Origin: Lachnospiraceae bacterium
GTDB lineage: Bacteria; Bacillota; Clostridia; Lachnospirales; Lachnospiraceae
NCBI GenBank assembly: GCA_017544835.1
Contig: JAFYDI010000023.1
Span: 1 to 32,205, forward strand
Direction: 5' to 3'
DNA: 32,205 nt
The notes beneath the pieces are model-generated. The model was given only the letters and a program-made list of their open reading frames with translations. It ran no database searches and was not told the origin of the DNA. Made by a program: the position numbers and the translations under genes. This document shows, in pieces, positions 24,029 to 31,837 of this stretch; position 1 is the first letter of the stretch, and the number at the start of each line of letters is the position of its first letter.

Positions 24029-25375
24029 ATGAAAAAAGCGAAAGTTATCCTGACCACGGTTGTGGTACTGGCACTGCTAAGCGGTGTCGGTGTTGTACTG
24101 GCCATAGTACTTTCGGAGTTACAAGGTAAGAATGAAGCTGAAAGCTCAGGCATAATGCCTGAAGTTCCCATAGAGGCGGTTTCCGTGTCTGAGGAGCCTG
24201 AACCCGAGCCCGAACCTGAACCGGTGGAAGAAGGCTTTACCGCCGAGGAACGAGTGGCTATCATGAAAGCCTCTGCCAAGGAAACAGTACTGGCGCTTAG
24301 CACCGCATGGACGGAAGCCGACAGCGTAGCTCAGGCTGAATTTAAAGCCAAAGCCGAAGAAGAAGCCCGCAAGAAAGCCGAAGAAGAAGCCAGGAAAAAA
24401 GCCGAGGAAGAAGCAGCCAGAGCCAAGGCAGCCGAGGAGGCACTCAAGCAGACGGGTGAAGACACCAAGGCGCCTGTATTCTTATACTACAAGGCTTCTC
24501 CCAAGATTAAGCAGGGTGATACTTTCAACGTTCATACATTTATAGGCTATGCCGACGATGTAGACAGAAACGTAGATTTAAATGTGCAGGGGTCAGTTGA
24601 TACCTCTACGCTTGGTACATACAATTTAACGATTACCATATCCGATGACGCAGGTCACTCAACGACCAAGAAAATGGAAGTTACGGTTATTGCCGCAGGC
24701 GGAGGCGGTGGCGGTTCGGGAGAAGATAATCCCGCAGGTAAGGAGCAGTTCTCCGACTTTATTGCTAATTATAAGAACGACAACACCATGCTTGGTATCG
24801 ACGTATCAAGGTGGCAGGGAGAAATAGATTTCCAGAAGTGTAAGAATGCCGGATGCGAGTTCGTATACATGAGACTCGGCGGCTATGACGAGAAAGAACA
24901 CTACACCGACAGGTACTATGTTCAGAATATGGCAGGTGCTCTGGCAGCAGGCATGAAGGTAGGCATATACTGGCATGCTGAGGAGAGCGGCCCTGAAGAG
25001 ATTAAGGCAAGCGTTAAGTATCTGATGGGCGTTTTGGGCGGCCAGAAGCTTGATTTCCCGATTGCTTACGACTGGGAAGATTACAGAAACTTTGAGAACT
25101 ACGGCATGAACCTTCAGGACTTAAACAATCTTCTCGTATACTTCGAGCAGGAAGTTGAGTCTTACGGTTACAAAGCCTGCCTTTACGGCAGTAAGAACGC
25201 TCAGAACACTATCTGGACGAAGCCTAAGAAGAATCCGGTATGGCTTGCTCAGTACAATACCTCCACCAATTACGAAGGCGAGTACTTCATGTGGCAGCAC
25301 TCCAGCACCGGACGAATCGACGGAATTGCCGGCGACGTGGACTTAGACGTATATTATCCCTACAAATATCAATAA
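24029..25375 (+). CDS. Membrane-anchored GH25 muramidase (lysozyme)
   Basis: A 448-residue wall hydrolase. Domains in order: an N-terminal TM/signal anchor (about 5-28); a Glu-Pro stretch (EPEPEPEPEPVEEG, about 56-69); a charged coiled coil of three near-identical eight-residue units (AEEEARKK, residues 109-132); and an Ig-like domain (about 148-222, KIKQGDTFNVHTFIGYADD... TYNLTITISDDAGHST). A Gly-rich linker and the GH25 domain (about 254-448) follow. The GH25 domain shows GIDVSRWQGEIDF, GIYWHAEE, AYDWEDY, WLAQYNT and VDLDVYY, covering the active-site Asp/Glu residues. It should cut peptidoglycan between MurNAc and GlcNAc outside the membrane. GGAGGGGAG precedes the ATG, and a terminator follows. 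Confidence 0.95.
   Translation: MKKAKVILTTVVVLALLSGVGVVLAIVLSELQGKNEAESSGIMPEVPIEAVSVSEEPEPEPEPEPVEEGFTAEERVAIMKASAKETVLALSTAWTEADSVAQAEFKAKAEEEARKKAEEEARKKAEEEAARAKAAEEALKQTGEDTKAPVFLYYKASPKIKQGDTFNVHTFIGYADDVDRNVDLNVQGSVDTSTLGTYNLTITISDDAGHSTTKKMEVTVIAAGGGGGGSGEDNPAGKEQFSDFIANYKNDNTMLGIDVSRWQGEIDFQKCKNAGCEFVYMRLGGYDEKEHYTDRYYVQNMAGALAAGMKVGIYWHAEESGPEEIKASVKYLMGVLGGQKLDFPIAYDWEDYRNFENYGMNLQDLNNLLVYFEQEVESYGYKACLYGSKNAQNTIWTKPKKNPVWLAQYNTSTNYEGEYFMWQHSSTGRIDGIAGDVDLDVYYPYKYQ
24353..24424 (+). repeat. Three tandem 24-bp coding repeats
   Basis: The units 24353-24376, 24377-24400 and 24401-24424 encode AEEEARKK, AEEEARKK and AEEEAARA. They extend the coiled-coil stalk of the GH25 protein and could change copy number by slippage. 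Confidence 0.8.
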
Positions 25376-25383
25376 GAATTAAG

Positions 25384-25430
25384 AAACGGCAGAGCCTGTA
25401 AGTTAATACAGATTCTGCCGTTTATTTTGC
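25384..25430. terminator. Terminator between convergent GH25 and paralog genes
   Basis: AAACGGCAGA pairs with TCTGCCGTTT, with an inner CTGTA/TACAG pairing, giving a long hairpin (25384-25423) followed by ATTTTG. It can serve both strands. Confidence 0.8.
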
Positions 25431-25435
25431 ATAAA

Positions 25436-26377
25436 TTATTTTCTTACGGTCATGCGCTTGCCGCCGTCGTTGCGGTTGATGCCGCCGCCGAGGCTGTCGA
25501 GAACACCGTTAAAGTATTTTCTGATAAAGTCTTTGTGCTCAGGCTTTACAAGGAAGTATATAAGAGAGTCTACATAGAACTCCTTGCCCTCGCCGCGACC
25601 TACAATCTTAAAGTTTCTGAAGCCTCTCTTAGCGTATTCATCAATCTCATCATAGGAGATAAAAGAAGGACGCTTCATGCAACCTTTAAAGAGTCTTTTC
25701 TCGGGAGAGGTGTCGGTACAGATAAAGCGGATACTGGTATCGTATTCAAGCTGATACTTGGATATCTCTCTGTAGTGAGCTGCTCTCTGAGGACAGTGGG
25801 GCTGACAGGTTTCATTAACTAAAATCTCTATCTTGTCAGCGCAGGGCTCAAGTTCTTTAAGAACCTTTTCGTCATGGTTAAGATCATAATCGAGCACTAC
25901 AAGGTAGTAGTCTTTCTTAAGCTCTTCCTTGAGGCGGTCGAGGCTTAAGATTCGCTTCGTGGTAGAAGAAAGAATCTTATAGTCGGGGTAGTTCTTGCGA
26001 ATGTACTCTTCAAGCGCGGGGCTGTTTACAAGTACCTGATTCATACCGTTGTTGCCTACGTTCATAATCATGTTGCAGTAGGTATCGTAAGTGTGCTTTT
26101 CTTCAAGTAAGACATTGGTCCATGTAAAACGCGCCGGAATACCGAGGGCGTTGTAGGACTTAATAATCTTTTCGACTTCTCGTTTGTTGGTAAAACCGTC
26201 TATTATGTTACGGCCGCCGTTCCAGATTGCACCGGGGAAAGTTCCGTATACGGAGCCGATTTTCATGTTGTCTCTGAACATTTCGGGGTATTTCTTCATG
26301 GTATCGAACAATACATGATTAATCATTCCGAAGGTGCATAATCCGGGCAGATGCCAGATGGTAGATTCCTGTGCCAT
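25436..26377 (-). CDS. Uncharacterised conserved protein, paralog A
   Basis: A 313-residue cytosolic protein, clearly paralogous to the product of 27500-28393. Shared blocks are HLPGL, IGSVYGTFPGAIWNGGR, a CN near residue 100, LSSTTKRILSLDRL, NETCQPHCPQRAAHY, FIC, and GFRNFKIVGRGEG. Cysteines in NETC-x3-C and about 24 residues later (FIC) are shared, so a metal or Fe-S site is possible. The alternating pattern suggests a TIM-barrel, faintly like U32 proteins, but I cannot place it. ATG 26377 has AGAGAGG 5 nt upstream. It diverges from the WYL regulator, and a consensus promoter with an inverted repeat lies between them. Confidence 0.78.
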   Translation of the reverse strand: MAQESTIWHLPGLCTFGMINHVLFDTMKKYPEMFRDNMKIGSVYGTFPGAIWNGGRNIIDGFTNKREVEKIIKSYNALGIPARFTWTNVLLEEKHTYDTYCNMIMNVGNNGMNQVLVNSPALEEYIRKNYPDYKILSSTTKRILSLDRLKEELKKDYYLVVLDYDLNHDEKVLKELEPCADKIEILVNETCQPHCPQRAAHYREISKYQLEYDTSIRFICTDTSPEKRLFKGCMKRPSFISYDEIDEYAKRGFRNFKIVGRGEGKEFYVDSLIYFLVKPEHKDFIRKYFNGVLDSLGGGINRNDGGKRMTVRK

Positions 26378-26412
26378 AATAACCTCTCTCAATACAAATT
26401 TAATACAGAGTT

Positions 26413-26441
26413 AGTATACCCGTAGGACACATGTAAGTCAA
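26413..26441 (-). promoter_or_regulatory. Consensus sigma-A promoter of paralog A
   Basis: On the minus strand TTGACT (26441-26436), a 17-nt spacer and TATACT (26418-26413) form a near-consensus promoter for the 26377 start. Confidence 0.75.
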
Positions 26442-26469
26442 ACGGGTATTTCTGTGTTATTATGGGTAT
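26416..26469. promoter_or_regulatory. Inverted and direct repeats, candidate WYL operator
   Basis: ATACCCGT (26416-26423) and ACGGGTAT (26442-26449) are perfect inverted copies; the first overlaps the -10 box and the second abuts the -35 box of the paralog A promoter. A third, near-identical half site, ATGGGTAT, is at 26462-26469, exactly 20 bp from the second. The layout fits a regulator dimer binding between the divergent genes. Confidence 0.6.
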
Positions 26470-26502
26470 AAAGAAAACTTTCTTTTGCCACGGAGGTATC
26501 AA

Positions 26503-27498
26503 ATGGCTCGAGGTCAGAATCAGAAGCTAAAATTCACCTATTTAATGCAGATAATGCTTGAGCAGACGGACGATGACAATGGTCTTACCATGTCGCAGAT
26601 TATTAGTGAACTTGAAAAGGTCGGCGTTTCCGCGGAGCGTAAGAGTATCTACGGCGATTTTCAGGACATGGAAGAAAAGTTCGGGATTGAAATCATAAGG
26701 GAGCACGTCGGCAGCGATACACGGTATCACGTGGGCACCAGAGAGTTTGAACTTGCGGAGGTTAAACTGTTAATCGACGCGATTCAGGCGTCCAAGTTTA
26801 TTACTCAGGCTAAGTCCAAGGAACTTATCGGTAAAATAAAGAAGTTAGTCAGCAAGCACCAGGCAGCAGGCCTTCAGCGACAGGTATTTATTACAGACCG
26901 CGTTAAGACCATGAACGAGAGCGTTTATTATAACGTCGACGACATTCACACCGCCATAAGCGAGAATGCCAAGATTAAGTTTAAGTACTATAAGTGGGAC
27001 ATCAACAAGAAGCTTGTGGAGCGCCATAACGGAGCGTGGTTTAAGGTAAGTCCGTGGGCGCTTACGTGGGATGATGAGAATTATTACCTGGTTGCTTTTG
27101 ACGATTTGGACCATAAGATTAAGCATTACCGCGTAGACAAGATGATGCACATTTCCGTAACAGATGAGAAGCGTGAAGGTAAGCTTGAATTTGAAGATTT
27201 CGACATGGGCGAGTATTCCAAGGCAACCTTCGGAATGTATCAGGGCCGCAAGACCAAGGTTAAGATTGAGTTTGAGGATTACATGTGCGGCGTTTTCATC
27301 GACCGTTTCGGCAAGGATATTACGTTCTTTTCGGCGGGAGAGGGGCGAAGCGTTGTGTTTGTGGATGTTAATGTAAGCCCTCAGTTCTTCGGCTGGATAT
27401 TCAGTCTCGGGCGCGCTGTTAAGGTCGTGGGACCCGAGGATGTGGTGGAAGAAATGAAGGAAGCTGCTCGAGAGTTTCTTAAGGGCATGGGGGAATGA
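26503..27498 (+). CDS. WYL-domain transcriptional regulator
   Basis: A 331-residue regulator. Residues about 1-75 are a winged helix (LKFTYLMQIMLEQTDDDNGL, MSQIISELEKVGVSAERKSI, YGDFQDMEEKFG). A WYL domain lies at about 140-215 (KIKFKYYKWDINKKLVERHN, WFKVSPWALTWDDENYYLVA, FDDLDHKIKHYRVDKM). The C-terminal WCX-like region is FGMYQGRKTKVKIEFEDY to VVGPEDVVEEMKEAAREFL. WYL domains sense ligands, often nucleic acid or nucleotide, and control stress and defence genes. ATG 26503 has GGAGG 7 nt upstream; a TTG start at 26485 is less likely. It lies between two paralogous genes and ends 1 nt before the second. Confidence 0.9.
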   Translation: MARGQNQKLKFTYLMQIMLEQTDDDNGLTMSQIISELEKVGVSAERKSIYGDFQDMEEKFGIEIIREHVGSDTRYHVGTREFELAEVKLLIDAIQASKFITQAKSKELIGKIKKLVSKHQAAGLQRQVFITDRVKTMNESVYYNVDDIHTAISENAKIKFKYYKWDINKKLVERHNGAWFKVSPWALTWDDENYYLVAFDDLDHKIKHYRVDKMMHISVTDEKREGKLEFEDFDMGEYSKATFGMYQGRKTKVKIEFEDYMCGVFIDRFGKDITFFSAGEGRSVVFVDVNVSPQFFGWIFSLGRAVKVVGPEDVVEEMKEAAREFLKGMGE

Positions 27499-27499
27499 T

Positions 27500-28393
27500 A
27501 TGGCAATTTATTATCATTTGCCGGGGCTCTTTGAGTTCTATGAGTTGTACAGCGTTTTTTTGCCGCTGTATCGCGAGCATAGGGAGTATTTCTATGATTG
27601 GTGCGATATAGGCTCGATATACGGGGCGCCGGGAGACTGTCTGTGGGGCGGAGGCCGCGTGGGCTTTGGAGATGCCAAGCCTTCGGATGTGGCGGATTTG
27701 ATGCGCGAGTACGATATTTCCGCGAGACTTACATTCAGTAACTCTTTGGTCCGGGAAGAACATTTGGCGGACAGAAAGTGTAACGCTTTATGCACGCTGT
27801 TTGAGCATAGCGGGCGCATGGATAATGGAATAATAATATATTCGGACCTGCTTCTTGACTATATTAAAGAGCGGTATCTGGGCTTTTATTTCGTGTCGTC
27901 TACCACGAAGGTTCTGACCGACTTTAAGAAGCTTGAGGCTGAACTTAAGAGAGAAGAGTTTAAGTATGTGGTGCCGGACTTTAGATTAAATCGGGCTTTC
28001 GCTGAACTGAACGCTCTTCCCGCATCACTTAAAAAGAAAGTGGAATTCTTATGTAACGAATGCTGTTGGTTCGGTTGTTACGATCGTAAGAACTGCTACG
28101 AGAATGTGAGTCGTAAGAGTCTTGGTGAAGATTGTGAAGACCACATATGCGTGTCTCCGACAGCCGACAAAGGCTACAGGTTCTCGGACGCTATGCAGAA
28201 TCCGGGATTTATCGATACCGATGATATTCTTAATGTATATGCACCGGCCGGGTTTAAGCATTTCAAAATTGAAGGGAGAAGCCTCGGAAGTGCGGTGATA
28301 CTGGAGTTTTTGCTCTATTACATGACCAAGCCCGAGTATCAGTTGAAGGTAAGAGAAGAGATATATTTAGACAGCAGTTTAGATTTATTCTGA
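27500..28393 (+). CDS. Uncharacterised conserved protein, paralog B
   Basis: A 297-residue cytosolic protein of the same family as paralog A. It starts MAIYYHLPGLFEFYELYSVF and has IGSIYGAPGDCLWGGGR, RKCNALC, VSSTTKVLTDFKKL, NECCWFGCYDRKNCY, HICVSPT and GFKHFKIEGRSLGS. The cysteine set C-x3-C-x23-C matches that in paralog A, with extra Cys. No TM segment or signal peptide. GGGGGAA provides the ribosome binding site inside the WYL gene's end; the 1-nt gap implies one transcript with the regulator. Not functionally assigned. Confidence 0.8.
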   Translation: MAIYYHLPGLFEFYELYSVFLPLYREHREYFYDWCDIGSIYGAPGDCLWGGGRVGFGDAKPSDVADLMREYDISARLTFSNSLVREEHLADRKCNALCTLFEHSGRMDNGIIIYSDLLLDYIKERYLGFYFVSSTTKVLTDFKKLEAELKREEFKYVVPDFRLNRAFAELNALPASLKKKVEFLCNECCWFGCYDRKNCYENVSRKSLGEDCEDHICVSPTADKGYRFSDAMQNPGFIDTDDILNVYAPAGFKHFKIEGRSLGSAVILEFLLYYMTKPEYQLKVREEIYLDSSLDLF

Positions 28394-28404
28394 CGGCAAT
28401 TTAA

Positions 28405-28440
28405 AGGCCCCGGCACGGGAGAAGTGCCGGGGTCTTTTTC
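28405..28440. terminator. Strong GC-rich terminator
   Basis: GCCCCGGCAC pairs with GTGCCGGGGT around a 7-nt loop, followed by CTTTTTC. It ends the WYL-paralog B transcript and may also stop the convergent VWA transcript, though the T run on that strand is weak. Confidence 0.9.
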
Positions 28441-28461
28441 AGGAGGCATGAATGGGGTTAT

Positions 28462-30171
28462 TTATTCATACCAGTTGTACTCATTATCGTCATCGTCGTA
28501 GTCGTTCTCAGCTACGCACTGCATAAGGGATAAGAATTCCTCAACGATTTCATCTTCGGATTCAAGCTTTTTAACATTCTTGATGGCCTGGTCGAGGGCT
28601 TCTTCGGCAGTCTTGTCTGCAAGATAGCTGCTGTCGTTAAGAGCCATAGCGTATTCTGCTACAGATGTTGCGAGGATGAAGTTGTTTGAAGGCTTATCGG
28701 TGTAGTTGTCCTTGCCGATGGGGAACTCTAAATACTTGGAAGCTTCTGCATCGGGGTCTTTGTAAGCGATGGAGAGTGTGCACCATTCGTCCTTGGCACG
28801 ACCTTTATCGGTAAGAGAGTTCTCCTGATACTTAAGGCTTGAACCTGAGTTATCATTTGCAAGCTCAAGTTCGTAAATAACAGTTACCTGGTGACCTGCG
28901 CCAAGTTCGCCGCCGTCTTTGGTATCGTCGGTAAAGTCTTCTGCATTGAGGGCTCTGTTTTCGTAGCCGATAAGTCTGTATTTAGATACCATTGCGGGGT
29001 TAAATTCAACCTGAAGCTTGGTGTCCTTGGCTACTGTGTATAAAGTTGAAGTGAATTCATCCACAAGTACTTTTTTGGCCTCTGTGAGGTTGTCGATGTA
29101 AGAGTAGTTACCATTACCGGAGTCTGCAAGAGTCTCTGCGGTTACGTCGTTGTAGTTGCCCATGCCGAAACCGAGTACGGATAAGAATACGCCTGTCTCT
29201 TTCTTTTCACTGATGAGCTCTTTAAGTTCGTCGCCTCTTACCTTGCCGATGTTGAAGTCACCGTCGGTTGCAAGGATAACACGGTTGTTGCCGCCTTCGA
29301 TAAAGTACTTTTCAGCTATCTGATAAGCAAGTTCGATACCGCCCGAACCGTTGGTGCCACCGCCTGCGGAGAGGTTCTTGAAGGCTTTGTTAATCTTTCT
29401 TGTGTTGTCACCGGATACGCCTTCCATAACTACGTGAGTGCCGCTTGCGTAGGTTACGATGGAAACCTTGTCGTTCTTGCTTAAGTTCTTAACTAAAAGT
29501 GCCATGGAATCCTTAAGTAAAGGAAGCTTGTTGGCGCTGTTCATGGAGCCTGAAATATCGATAAGGAATACGATGTTAGAATCGGGCTTCTCTGTTTCCT
29601 GCATGGTATCGGTGTTAATGCCGAGTACCATAAGCTTGTGGTCTTTGTTCCAGGGGCAGGCGGATATGGTTGCGTCCACACCGAAGATTTCGCCCTTGGC
29701 AGGTGCTTTGTAGTCGTACTTAAAGTAGTTAATCATTTCTTCGGCTCTTAAAGCGACACCGTCGAAATCGCCGAGGCCGTAGCCGGAGTTTACAAATCTT
29801 CTCATGTTAGAGTAGCTTGCGGTATCAACGTCTGCTCCGAAGGTTGAAAGAGGAGAGAGGCTTACGTCACTAAAGCCCTTTTCTTCCAAAACGTTGTAGG
29901 TCTCGCGCTCAATGTAAAGCTCCAAGTCGGGATAGTAACCGCTTTCGTCACATAAAGCTTCGGTGCAGTAGTATTCGGCTTCGATTGAAGGGCTGTTCGT
30001 GGTGCCCTTGGCTGCGGGAGCCGGTGCGTATTCGTAGTCGCGTGAGGGAGATGAATTCACATCTACCATAGAGGTAGGACCGGTTTCGGTCTTTGATCTT
30101 CCGCATGCGGTTAATGATGATACTGCCATTGTCATTGCCATTAATATTGCCAAAACTTTTTTTCTTTTCAT
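28462..30171 (-). CDS. VWA-domain lipoprotein, YfbK type
   Basis: A 569-residue surface lipoprotein. The lipobox is LTAC with C23. A low-complexity Ser/Pro/Ala linker follows, then a YfbK-type N-terminal region (SLSPLSTFGADVDTASYSNM, about 105-125). The VWA domain (about 199-365) has an intact MIDAS: D205-x-S207-x-S209 in DISGSMNS, Thr in GGGTNGSGG, and Asp in ATDGDFN. A DUF3520-like C-terminal region follows, and the protein ends in an acidic tail (NDYDDDDNEYNWYE). It is expected to bind a partner protein through a divalent metal outside the membrane. GGGAGG is 8 nt before the ATG, and the sigma-type promoter upstream matches that of the sigma gene. Confidence 0.92.
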   Translation of the reverse strand: MKRKKVLAILMAMTMAVSSLTACGRSKTETGPTSMVDVNSSPSRDYEYAPAPAAKGTTNSPSIEAEYYCTEALCDESGYYPDLELYIERETYNVLEEKGFSDVSLSPLSTFGADVDTASYSNMRRFVNSGYGLGDFDGVALRAEEMINYFKYDYKAPAKGEIFGVDATISACPWNKDHKLMVLGINTDTMQETEKPDSNIVFLIDISGSMNSANKLPLLKDSMALLVKNLSKNDKVSIVTYASGTHVVMEGVSGDNTRKINKAFKNLSAGGGTNGSGGIELAYQIAEKYFIEGGNNRVILATDGDFNIGKVRGDELKELISEKKETGVFLSVLGFGMGNYNDVTAETLADSGNGNYSYIDNLTEAKKVLVDEFTSTLYTVAKDTKLQVEFNPAMVSKYRLIGYENRALNAEDFTDDTKDGGELGAGHQVTVIYELELANDNSGSSLKYQENSLTDKGRAKDEWCTLSIAYKDPDAEASKYLEFPIGKDNYTDKPSNNFILATSVAEYAMALNDSSYLADKTAEEALDQAIKNVKKLESEDEIVEEFLSLMQCVAENDYDDDDNEYNWYE

Positions 30172-30230
30172 AATAAAAACCTCCCATTTTCCAGGTGCGT
30201 TTTGTGTGGGTTTTGTACCCTTATGCTAAA

Positions 30231-30260
30231 GATACGAAAACGGGCCCGGAAATTTATGGG
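30231..30260 (-). promoter_or_regulatory. ECF-type promoter of the VWA gene
   Basis: On the minus strand CCCATAAA (30260-30253), a 16-nt spacer and CGTATC (30236-30231). The same two boxes with the same spacing precede the sigma gene at 31678-31707. Confidence 0.7.
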
Positions 30261-30292
30261 GGGTTTTTAAAAAATTTTTTTTGTTTTTAATT

Positions 30293-31090
30293 TTACTTGT
30301 TAAGAGACGGGTTTGTATAAAGAATATCGCCCGTATTATCGGCTTTTTTGACTATCAGGATTTCAGCTTTGTCTTCATCGTTTATCGTATAGACTACATA
30401 ATACTTGTCGGAAGTTTTGGTGTCCGTGAAACTTGCTACATGAAAATCGATGTCATCGTTTATTGTATTCTCCGCAAGTAATGCTTGGTCTGTCGAATCG
30501 TCTTCAAGAACAAAGTCTTTAATCAACTTAAAGCCTATCTCTTCAAGCGCGGGAAGAAGGTCGTCTCTTGCATCGTCAAAGGCTACGGGGTCCTTAATAA
30601 CCGAAGATTCGGAAGGAGACAAAGAAGGAGAAGAATTCTTATCCGCCTCTTCCTTAACCGATGCGTCCTTTGAAGGTGCGATAATGTCTTCAGCCTCGGT
30701 TTCGGGCATCGGCTCGGTTGCCTCGGCCATCGAATCTTCATATTGTGTGTCGGCGGGAGACGGAGAAGGTGCTGCGCTTTCGGAATATGATGCATCGGCT
30801 GCAGGGGCTGCCGATTCGCTCTTTGTACGTTGAGTTACCTTAACCGTTGCCGCGAGTATAAGCACGCAGGCGGCAACTGCCGTTATTCTGGTGATTATTG
30901 CTATTACATTTTTCTTACGAATAGGAGTGATGTTGTCGGTAGATGTTTCGGTTACGGGTGCTGTCGCATTAACGATGTCTTGTGTGGATTTCCCTGCCTC
31001 ATAAGCATCGACACCTGCCTCGATACGGCTCCAGAGGTCCGGCGCTTCGTGGCTTATTTGTTCTTTATATTCTTTTTCAAGATTCTTCAT
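30293..31090 (-). CDS. Membrane anti-sigma factor (putative)
   Basis: A 265-residue single-pass protein. A cytosolic N-terminus of about 62 residues (EKEYKEQISHEAPDLWSRIE) leads to one TM helix at about 63-83 (VIAIITRITAVAACVLILAA). An outer Ser/Pro/Glu-rich linker (SPSPADTQYEDSMAEATEPM and similar) and a C-terminal globular domain (about 165-265) follow. No HxxxCxxC zinc motif is seen. The start overlaps the sigma gene's end by 14 nt, the usual layout of an ECF sigma with its cognate anti-sigma factor. Function is inferred from layout and topology. Confidence 0.8.
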   Translation of the reverse strand: MKNLEKEYKEQISHEAPDLWSRIEAGVDAYEAGKSTQDIVNATAPVTETSTDNITPIRKKNVIAIITRITAVAACVLILAATVKVTQRTKSESAAPAADASYSESAAPSPSPADTQYEDSMAEATEPMPETEAEDIIAPSKDASVKEEADKNSSPSLSPSESSVIKDPVAFDDARDDLLPALEEIGFKLIKDFVLEDDSTDQALLAENTINDDIDFHVASFTDTKTSDKYYVVYTINDEDKAEILIVKKADNTGDILYTNPSLNK

Positions 31091-31631
31091 AGTAGCCGTA
31101 CCTCCTTAATTTTTTAATGGCTTCCCGATATCGCCAGGTTACCGTGCCCATGGGGCATTTAAGCGTGTCCGATATTTCCTGAAAGGTCATTTCGGATAAA
31201 ACTTTCATGTTGATAATCTGTTGTTCCTTGGGATTTAGCTTGCTTATGGCTTCTTTGATCGCTATGTCTTCGATTACTTTTGCCTCGGTGTTGTCTGAGC
31301 TTACAGGCTCGATGACCACATCGTCATCATCTTCCTTGGTGAAGCTATCAAGGATTTCTTTTTTAAACTTTCGCGTATGGTCGATTGCCATGTTCCTTGC
31401 AATTGTGGCAAGATATGCTTTGTGCCCGCTTCCCGCTTTATACTTGTCGGCCTGCTGCCAGAGCTTAATGAAGAACTCGGAAGTAATATCCTCCGCATCC
31501 TCGCGGCTTCCCACCACACCGTAGACAATACGGTATATGTAGTCAAGGTAAGCATCGTAGATGTCTCTAAGCCCTTGCTTGTCACCCTTAAGTATAGCTT
31601 GAATACAGGCGTCGAATGTCGCCTCTGTCAA
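31077..31631 (-). CDS. ECF RNA polymerase sigma factor
   Basis: A 184-residue sigma-70 family ECF factor. Region 2 (about 21-90) includes LYIYRIVYG-like helices: DYIYRIVYGVVGSREDAEDI, SEFFIKLWQ and ARNMAIDHTRKFKKE. Region 4 (about 125-180) is LNPKEQQIINMKVLSEMTFQ followed by EISDTLKCPMGTVTWRYREA. A Ser/Asp-rich linker joins the two. The gene lies first in a sigma, anti-sigma, VWA lipoprotein cluster and has an upstream promoter with the same boxes as the VWA gene, so it probably transcribes itself. AAAGGAG precedes the ATG. Confidence 0.93.
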   Translation of the reverse strand: MTEATFDACIQAILKGDKQGLRDIYDAYLDYIYRIVYGVVGSREDAEDITSEFFIKLWQQADKYKAGSGHKAYLATIARNMAIDHTRKFKKEILDSFTKEDDDDVVIEPVSSDNTEAKVIEDIAIKEAISKLNPKEQQIINMKVLSEMTFQEISDTLKCPMGTVTWRYREAIKKLRRYGYYEES

Positions 31632-31677
31632 TTGGTTGCTCCTTTATAATTTGGGGCAGAATCGGGTCCTTAATCAT

Positions 31678-31707
31678 GATACGATTCAACTCCCCTTATT
31701 TTATGGG
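31678..31707 (-). promoter_or_regulatory. ECF-type promoter of the sigma gene
   Basis: On the minus strand CCCATAAA (31707-31700), a 16-nt spacer and CGTATC (31683-31678), identical boxes and spacing to 30231-30260. CGTA is a common -10 core for ECF sigma factors. Confidence 0.7.
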
Positions 31708-31837
31708 TTACAGGAAAGATTTTATCATAAACTTTCACGAAAATAAAAATAAAGCGTGTAACTCATCAAAAAAAAGCTTTATCGAAAAAATCTAAGGGGT
31801 TAATATGTATGTATAAAAGGTACGGAGGTGATTGCCC

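Noticed and set aside
25427-25822. 131-codon open frame on the plus strand opposite paralog A
   Set aside because: It is the antisense shadow of a well-supported gene with family-like conserved blocks, and has no convincing ribosome binding site.
28049-28261. Cysteine-rich part of paralog B considered as a radical SAM site
   Set aside because: There is no CxxxCxxC motif near the N-terminus; the cysteines are C-x3-C-x23-C in the C-terminal half.
1400-28400. Very frequent CTTAAG hexamers across the window
   Set aside because: They fall mostly in frame as Leu-Lys codons (CTT AAG) and reflect codon preference rather than a DNA motif.
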